Shown here: positions 1-4,180 of the stretch, in pieces
Position numbering within the stretch: position 1 is the first letter of the stretch
Layout: each line of letters opens with the position of its first letter
From: JBFLYN01 sp040756655
GTDB taxonomy: Bacteria; Bacillota; Sulfobacillia; UBA8153
Direction of reading: 5' to 3'
Assembly (NCBI GenBank): GCA_040756655.1
Contig: JBFLYN010000058.1
Span: forward strand, 1-7,724
DNA: 7,724 bases
Notes under the pieces: model-generated
What the model was told of the DNA's origin: nothing
Seen by the model: only the letters and a program-made list of their open reading frames with translations
The model's database searches: none
Made by a program: the position numbers and the translations under genes

Positions 1-2
1 CT

Positions 3-596
3 TACGAAGTCATCGTCGACGAAAGCATCGCAAAGCGCGCCTCCAGGGGCCGGCCGCCCCAAGACTGGGTCCCCGAGGTAAAGCGGTTTTACTCTATAAG
101 GCCTAAGCTGCAGAGGGACGAGGACGCGATACGAAAGAGGAAGTCAAGGCTAAGTTGCTTTGTCCTCGTAACCAACATCCTCGATAAAAAGGCTTGGCCC
201 GACGAGCGGATCCTCACGGAGTACAAGGAGCAGACCGTTGTCGAGCAGCATTTCTCCTTCATCAAGAGCCCCAAGGTGGTGGGCCCCGTATACCTCAAAA
301 ACCCCGAGAGGGTTGCCGCTTTGGCGTACGTCTTCCTCATGGCGCTGCTGGTCTACAGCCTCATCCAGCGGAGAGCGAGGCGTGCGCTGCGGGGCCAGGA
401 GAAGCCGCTCATCATCTACGACAACAGGAAGACCTTCGAGCCCACGGGCAGGAGCGTGCTCCATCTCTTCGTCAACATGATGGTGGCCAACGTAGACGGC
501 AAAAGGGTTCTTCCTTCGAACCTGAAGATCCCCGAACATGCCCTGCGCCTCCTCGGATTCTCCGAGCAGATCTACCTTCAATGGATGCCACCGTAG
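3..596 (+). CDS. IS1634-family transposase, C-terminal part (5' end outside window)
   Basis: This is the last 197 residues of a DDE transposase of the IS1634 branch of the IS4-like elements. It would cut and rejoin the ends of its own insertion sequence. The frame is open from the first bases to a TAG at 594-596. The diagnostic piece is Y(222-224)-K-E-Q-T-V-V-E(243-245)-Q-H-F-S-F-I-K(264-266). This is the Y-(2)-R-(3)-E-(6)-K signature of IS4-like enzymes with Gln in the Arg place, and the E should be the third catalytic acid. It is followed by the family-typical run KSPKVVGPVYLKNPERV and a hydrophobic helix (YVFLMALLVYSLIQRRARRA). The DD residues lie upstream, outside the window. The C-terminus (ALRLLGFSEQIYLQ) looks natural, so this copy may be intact. 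Family assignment is from recalled motif patterns, not a search. Confidence 0.85.
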   Translation, partial: YEVIVDESIAKRASRGRPPQDWVPEVKRFYSIRPKLQRDEDAIRKRKSRLSCFVLVTNILDKKAWPDERILTEYKEQTVVEQHFSFIKSPKVVGPVYLKNPERVAALAYVFLMALLVYSLIQRRARRALRGQEKPLIIYDNRKTFEPTGRSVLHLFVNMMVANVDGKRVLPSNLKIPEHALRLLGFSEQIYLQWMPP

Positions 597-802
597 CGGA
601 GTTCGACAAACAAGGTCAGAGAAATTGTGGCGAAAGCATGGTAGGGGGTGCGGAATATCGGCCTGAAGATCCCCGAACATGCCCTGCGCCTCCTCGGATT
701 CTCCGAGCAGATCTACCTTCAATGGATGCCACCGTAGCGGAGTTCGACAAACAAGGTCAGAGAAATTATAGCGAAAGCATGGTAGGGGGTGCGGAATATC
801 GG
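521..802 (+). repeat. Tandem direct repeat, 2 x 141 bp, at the IS right end
   Basis: Copy 1 is 521-661 and copy 2 is 662-802, directly abutting and 139/141 identical. Both differences are G to A, in TTGTGG of copy 1 versus TTATAG of copy 2. Each copy holds the last 24 codons plus stop of the transposase and about 65 bp of IS tail. The unit is 47 codons long, so copy 2 carries an orphan, start-less piece of transposase code ending at 737. The far end of copy 2 coincides with the apparent IS terminus. Confidence 0.97.
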
Positions 803-1004
803 CTGGACAGGGGAATGCCGCTCCGGTCCGGGCGCATGGCCAGGAGATAGGCGAAGGCATGGTGGCTGGCGCCCGGGTGCCCGTCGCTGACTTGGAGAAG
901 GGCCGCGTCTGCGAAGCTACGGGAAAGGCCGAGCCGGTGAAACGGGACTTCTTCACCGCCAGTTCGGCTGTGGCCGGGGCAGCCAGGGTCCGGTACAGGT
1001 CTAT
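803..1004 (-). pseudogene. yigZ: YigZ/IMPACT-family protein, broken N-terminal remnant
   Basis: Read leftward from 1004, the first frame gives DLYRTLAAPATAELAVKKSR then FTGSAFPVAS. This is the family N-terminus (compare E. coli YigZ, with IKKSRF after an E-rich strand). After about 912 the likeness continues in another frame with ADAALLQVSDGHPGASHHAF then AYLLAMRPDRSG, matching the conserved HPxAxHxCxAY block. One base therefore appears to be missing near 910-912. The gene stops at 803, where the IS1634-like element begins, so about three quarters of the roughly 200-residue protein is absent. No ATG, GTG or TTG stands at the expected start. An ATA at 1004-1002 lies 7 nt after a GGAGG (1016-1012) and overlaps the TAG stop of the racemase gene. 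YigZ proteins are ribosome/translation-related (IMPACT fold) with no settled enzyme activity. The identification is from recalled family motifs. Confidence 0.7.
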
Positions 1005-1714
1005 GTTCTCGCCTCCAGGCCCACATCGCCCAGCGCCCGCTCCAGGGCAGCGTCGGCATGGATGGCCGCCGAGTCAAAGAGCGGGAGAAATGTGTCCTCC
1101 TGGCGCAGGAGCAACGGGATCTCCGTGCAGCCTATGATGACTCCCTGCGCTCCTTGCCGGGCCAGTCCGTCGACGACCTCCAGGTAGGCGGCGCGTGACT
1201 CGTCGGAGATCGCGCCCCGGACCAGCTCCTGGTAGATCACGCGGTTGACCAGGGCCCGTTCCCGTTTGTCCGGGACCAGGCACTCGATGCCGTGCTGGGC
1301 CAGTCCTTCCGGGTAGAACGCCTGGGTCATGGTGAAGATGGTGCCCAATAGGGCCACCCGGTCCAGGCCAGCGGCCCGGATGCTCCCGGCCACACAGTCC
1401 ACGATGCTCAGGATGGGGATGGGTACCCGGGCGGCCACCGCCGGGAGCACCAGGTGCATGGTGTTGGAAGCGATGAGGGCAAAATCCGCCCCGGCCAGTG
1501 CCAGCTTCTGGATGCACGCGGCCATGTGCTCGGCGGAACGGTCCCATTCACCCCGCTCCTGCCACCGGGCATACTCGTCGAAGGTGACGCTGTAGATGAT
1601 GATCTCCGGGTAACGGGGCTTGCCGAAGCGCCGGATGTAGCCCCGGGTGATGCGCTCGTAGTAGTAGGTGGTGGACTCGGCGCTGAGCCCGCCCAGGATG
1701 CCTATGCGCTGCAC
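1001..1714 (-). CDS. Aspartate/glutamate racemase family protein (YgeA-like)
   Basis: A cytoplasmic, PLP-independent amino-acid racemase-type protein of the Asp/Glu racemase superfamily, probably acting on aspartate, glutamate or a related amino acid. Counting from an upstream ATG at 1735, residues 11-21 are IGILGGLSAES (N-terminal phosphate/carboxylate loop), 88-94 are IASNTMH (first catalytic loop) and 201-206 are IGCTEI (second catalytic loop, Cys203). The first catalytic Cys is Ser90, much as E. coli YgeA has Thr there. The GTG at 1714 is preferred as start: it gives MQRIGILGG, as in family members, and follows GGGGAG by 8 nt. The ATG at 1735, which overlaps the upstream stop as ATGA, would add 7 residues and has no clear ribosome site. 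The gene lies directly downstream of the oxidoreductase gene and is surely co-transcribed. The true substrate is unknown. Confidence 0.9.
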   Translation of the reverse strand: MQRIGILGGLSAESTTYYYERITRGYIRRFGKPRYPEIIIYSVTFDEYARWQERGEWDRSAEHMAACIQKLALAGADFALIASNTMHLVLPAVAARVPIPILSIVDCVAGSIRAAGLDRVALLGTIFTMTQAFYPEGLAQHGIECLVPDKRERALVNRVIYQELVRGAISDESRAAYLEVVDGLARQGAQGVIIGCTEIPLLLRQEDTFLPLFDSAAIHADAALERALGDVGLEART

Positions 1715-1720
1715 TAGAGA

Positions 1721-1730
1721 CTCTCCCCTC
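1721..1730 (-). promoter_or_regulatory. Ribosome binding site deciding the racemase start
   Basis: On the minus strand the sequence GAGGGGAGAG contains GGGGAG, 8 nt before the GTG at 1714-1712. It lies after the ATG at 1735, so it can only serve the GTG. It sits immediately after the stop of the preceding gene (1734-1732), which suggests reinitiation or local loading rather than use of the ATGA overlap. Confidence 0.55.
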
Positions 1731-1731
1731 G

Positions 1732-2706
1732 TCATAGTGGCAGGACTGTCCCCAGTCCTTTTTCCAGGGCCCTCTGGTACACCGCCCGGGCGGTGACCAC
1801 GTCGGTGATGGCCAGTCCCAGGTTCATGATGATGATCCTCTCGCCGGGCTCCCGGCGTCCTTCCACCTGCCCGGCCACTACCTGGCCCAGGTCCCCGTCG
1901 GGTTCCCTGAGGTGCCGGAAGTACCCGTGGGTCCTCAGAAACGCGAACTGGCCAAGGTCATCCACAAAGAAGCGGTCGCACGCGTTGACGGCCTCCGGCG
2001 TCCAGTACGAGTCGTAGTCCACAGGAGTTCCCAGCCCGCCCGGCCCGAGCCACTCCCGCTGGATGGGGGGAGACGGGTGTTTCAGTATGGGCCCGGCAGT
2101 TACCACCACGCCGGCCTGGCTGACGGCTGCGTATGGCTCACCGACACCCACCACTTCCAGGCCCGGGTAGCTGGCTCTCATCTGGCACACGTAGCCTGCC
2201 TGGGCAGCTGGGTCGATGTCGTAGGCCAGCACCTGCGTGACCGGCAATACCAGTGCCAGGGCTTCCAGGTTGGTGCGCCCCTGCACCCCACACCCCAGCA
2301 CCGCCACGGTGGACGCTCCGGGCGACGCCAGCAGGCGGGCGGAAAGCCCGGTCACGGCTCCCGTGCGCATGGCGGTGATCCAGGTCGCATCCATCACCGC
2401 CAGCGGGGCGCCAGTGACCGGGTCGTTGAGCACCAACAGGGCGTGGATGTTGGGAAGCCCTAACCGCGCGTTGCTGGGATAGGCGCTCACCCACTTCACG
2501 CCTACAGCCCCGGGCACCAGGGCCGGCATGCTGTTGATAAAACCGTCCTCGTAGGGGTACACGGCGCCCTTGGGAGGGGCTTGGGCCCTCCCCTCGCCCT
2601 TGGCCAGGAAGACCCAGGTCACCGCCTCGATGATCTCCCCCATGGTGAGCCCGGCGGCAACCACGTCCTCGCGGCTCAAGTAGAGCAAGCTCCGCCACCG
2701 GTCCAA
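1732..2706 (-). CDS. Ornithine cyclodeaminase/mu-crystallin family oxidoreductase
   Basis: A 324-residue cytoplasmic NAD(P)-dependent protein of the ornithine cyclodeaminase/mu-crystallin family. Members include ornithine cyclodeaminase, archaeal alanine dehydrogenase and cyclic imine reductases. Visible landmarks are Lys71 in GVKWVSAYPSN, Arg114 in DATWITAMRTGAVTGLSA and the Rossmann loop G138-C-G140-V-Q-G143. Asp163 at the end of the second strand (LAYDID) favours NAD over NADP. The VDYD pair at Asp230/Asp232 lies where ornithine cyclodeaminase has its catalytic Asp. Length is normal for the family. The start is a TTG, fixed by a GGAGGG six bases upstream. The stop overlaps or nearly abuts the racemase gene, giving a two-gene operon. 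The exact reaction cannot be read from sequence; cyclodeamination, oxidative deamination and imine reduction all remain possible. Confidence 0.9.
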   Translation of the reverse strand: MDRWRSLLYLSREDVVAAGLTMGEIIEAVTWVFLAKGEGRAQAPPKGAVYPYEDGFINSMPALVPGAVGVKWVSAYPSNARLGLPNIHALLVLNDPVTGAPLAVMDATWITAMRTGAVTGLSARLLASPGASTVAVLGCGVQGRTNLEALALVLPVTQVLAYDIDPAAQAGYVCQMRASYPGLEVVGVGEPYAAVSQAGVVVTAGPILKHPSPPIQREWLGPGGLGTPVDYDSYWTPEAVNACDRFFVDDLGQFAFLRTHGYFRHLREPDGDLGQVVAGQVEGRREPGERIIIMNLGLAITDVVTARAVYQRALEKGLGTVLPL

Positions 2707-2712
2707 CCAGTT

Positions 2713-2718
2713 CCCTCC
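2713..2718 (-). promoter_or_regulatory. Ribosome binding site for the TTG start of the oxidoreductase
   Basis: GGAGGG on the minus strand lies inside a G-rich run, 6 nt (AACTGG) before the TTG at 2706-2704. No ATG or GTG in frame nearby is as well placed, so this site decides the TTG start. Confidence 0.7.
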
Positions 2719-2731
2719 CCCCCCAGTCTAC

Positions 2732-2749
2732 CCCGGTGCTGCCACCGGG
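2732..2749. promoter_or_regulatory. Perfect 7-bp inverted repeat in the divergent intergenic region
   Basis: CCCGGTG (2732-2738) and CACCGGG (2743-2749) are separated by CTGC. The repeat lies 26 bp upstream of the oxidoreductase start, in its leader or core promoter zone. It is not followed by a T-run on either strand, so it is not a factor-independent terminator. It could be an operator or a leader hairpin; no regulator gene is present in the window. Confidence 0.35.
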
Positions 2750-2796
2750 ATTTCTAGACGCCGGGGCGCTTTTCCTGGCATATCTGTCTGTTTGTG

Positions 2797-2825
2797 TTGC
2801 CAAGACGGCCGGGCCCATATAGAAT
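2797..2825 (+). promoter_or_regulatory. Sigma-70-type promoter for the GNAT gene
   Basis: The -35 box TTGCCA (2797-2802, 5 of 6 to consensus) and the -10 box TAGAAT (2820-2825, 5 of 6) are separated by exactly 17 bp. This predicts a start of transcription near 2832 and a leader of about 32 nt that contains the GGAGGAG (2850-2856) of the downstream gene. No equally good promoter is seen for the divergent minus-strand operon. Confidence 0.6.
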
Positions 2826-2863
2826 CTACTAGGAATGCCCTGACAGCCGGGAGGAGTTAGCTT

Positions 2864-4054
2864 ATGCTGGAGATACGTCCCATGCGCCCGGAGGACCGCG
2901 ACGAACTGCGCCGCCTGTGGACTGACGTCTACGTCATCCGGCCACTGGAGCAGGTCGACGAGTACCTGCGGGAGGTCATCTACCCTCATGTGCGCCTGGC
3001 CGTGGTCGACGGGGTCCTGGCCGCCGTCTTGATGGTGGAACCGTTCCGGATCTTCTGGGGCCACGACGAGGTTGCCATGGGCGGCATCGGCAGGGTGGCC
3101 ACCCACGCCGAGCACCGGCGCCGGGGACTGGTGGCCGCGCTCCTCAAGCATGCCATCGAGGAAATGCGCGAGCGGGAGATGCCCGTTTCCATCCTGTACC
3201 CCTTCTCATACCCGTTCTACAGGAAGTACGGGTGGGAGCTGGCCGGGCTCAGGCGACGGAGCACCGTCCCCATGGAAAATCTGCAGCCCCTGATGTCCAC
3301 GCCTGGCCACGCCCGGAGGCTCAATCCGGACAACTGGGAGGTCATGGACCGCCTGTACCGTTGGGTGGGGCACCAGTATTTCGGCCCGGTGCTTAGAGAC
3401 GAGGAGCGCTGGAAGCGGCGGCTACAGGGAGTGGGAAAACGCGAGCACTACGCTTATGCCTGGTACCCGGAAGGATCCGGGGAAGCCCGGGCGTACGTAG
3501 TCTACTCCTTCCGCTCGGCTCCCGGTGAGTCCTTTACCCGTTCCATGTTCGTGCACGAGCTCGTGGCGGTAGACGGCGCGGCCATGCGTGGCATCCTGGG
3601 CTTTCTGGGCCGGCACGATGCTCAGGCCAGGGACGTCAAACTGGACATGCCTTTCCACTGGGAACCCGGCCTTTACATACCCGATCCCAGCTTCCCGCAG
3701 GAGCTGAAGCCGGGCTTCATGGTGCGGGTAGTCGACGTGGAAAAGGCCCTCACCCGGCCCACCCTCCGGGCCCAGGTGACCGGAAAGCTGGTGCTGCGGG
3801 TACAAGACGAGCTGGCGCCGTGGAACCATGGATGCTTCCGCCTGGAAACGGGCGGGGACGGCCTTCTTGCCACCCGCACGTCGTCAGAACACCAGGTGGC
3901 CATGGACATACGCACGCTTGCACAGGTGTGCAGCGGGTTCGTCACGGCCCGGCAGGGGGCGGCGGCGGGTCTCATGGAAGGAGCACCCAAGGAGCTGGCT
4001 TGGCTGGACGCGGTGTTCGGCCAGGTCCGGCCCCACATCAACGATCACTTCTAG
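2864..4054 (+). CDS. Eis-like GNAT family N-acetyltransferase
   Basis: A 396-residue protein with the layout of the Eis family (Mycobacterium tuberculosis Eis, about 402 residues): an N-terminal GNAT domain, a second GNAT-like domain and a C-terminal SCP2-like domain. Residues 75-98 hold the acetyl-CoA loop (VATHAEHRRRGLVAALLKHA, with R85-R-R-G88-L-V). Residues 110-125 read ILYPFSYPFYRKYGWE, where Tyr119 matches the general-acid Tyr of Eis. The protein ends in Phe; in Eis the free carboxylate of the terminal Phe acts in catalysis, so HINDHF-stop fits. The SCP2-like part spans roughly 290-396. The start ATG has GGAGGAG 7 nt upstream and a promoter before it. It is transcribed divergently from the racemase operon. 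Eis acetylates aminoglycosides and protein or polyamine amines, but the substrate of this relative cannot be predicted. Confidence 0.9.
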   Translation: MLEIRPMRPEDRDELRRLWTDVYVIRPLEQVDEYLREVIYPHVRLAVVDGVLAAVLMVEPFRIFWGHDEVAMGGIGRVATHAEHRRRGLVAALLKHAIEEMREREMPVSILYPFSYPFYRKYGWELAGLRRRSTVPMENLQPLMSTPGHARRLNPDNWEVMDRLYRWVGHQYFGPVLRDEERWKRRLQGVGKREHYAYAWYPEGSGEARAYVVYSFRSAPGESFTRSMFVHELVAVDGAAMRGILGFLGRHDAQARDVKLDMPFHWEPGLYIPDPSFPQELKPGFMVRVVDVEKALTRPTLRAQVTGKLVLRVQDELAPWNHGCFRLETGGDGLLATRTSSEHQVAMDIRTLAQVCSGFVTARQGAAAGLMEGAPKELAWLDAVFGQVRPHINDHF

Positions 4055-4149
4055 ATTGGCAGACGAGGCCCGTCCCTCCCCGGCCGCAGATAGGCCTTCG
4101 AGCAGAGTCGGGTCGGCTCGTCGTACCCCCGGCAACACTCTGGCTGCAT

Positions 4150-4169
4150 CCGGGCGTTCGCCTGGGTTT
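4150..4169 (+). terminator. Weak hairpin between convergent genes, possible terminator
   Basis: CCGGGC (4150-4155) pairs with GCCTGG (4160-4165), one pair being G-T, around a GTTC loop. It is followed only by GTTT, so it is a poor intrinsic terminator. It lies in the 126-bp gap between the ends of the GNAT gene (4054) and the helicase gene (4181) and is the best candidate there. The rest of that gap shows nothing recognisable. Confidence 0.3.
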
Positions 4170-4180
4170 CATACTGATGC

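Larger units (their letters stand above)
1..803 (+). mobile_element. Right part of an IS1634-like insertion sequence, including its right end
   Basis: The element comprises the transposase C-terminus, about 65 bp of non-coding tail, and a second copy of its last 141 bp. The right boundary is put at 802/803. The sequence GTAGGGGGTGCGGAATATCGG ends both repeat copies, and beyond it the reading frame of a YigZ-family gene begins abruptly on the other strand. The left end is outside the window, so the terminal inverted repeat and the target-site duplication cannot be checked. IS1634-type elements are known for long, variable target duplications. The boundary is an inference good to a few bases. 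Confidence 0.75.

Noticed and set aside
521..802. CRISPR-like or satellite repeat
   Set aside because: Only two long copies with no spacers; this is a duplicated IS tail.
194..850. 218-codon open frame on the plus strand
   Set aside because: It overlaps the transposase in another frame and repeats itself through the 141-bp duplication. No family likeness and no ribosome site.
150..956. 268-codon open frame on the minus strand
   Set aside because: It reads antisense through the transposase and both repeat copies, giving the same peptide block twice. Only its first part (the yigZ remnant, right of 803) has family likeness; the rest is a shadow.
1074..1547. 157-codon minus-strand frame inside the racemase gene
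   Set aside because: Shifted frame of the racemase with Gly/Pro/Arg/His-rich nonsense composition.
2785..2803. TTGGCA as a -35 box for the minus-strand operon
   Set aside because: The best -10 partner (TATGCC) is 15 bp away and poor; not supportable.
2138..3151. 337-codon minus-strand open frame
   Set aside because: It runs out of frame through the oxidoreductase and antisense to the GNAT gene. Its Gly/Pro/Arg/His-rich composition is a high-GC artefact.
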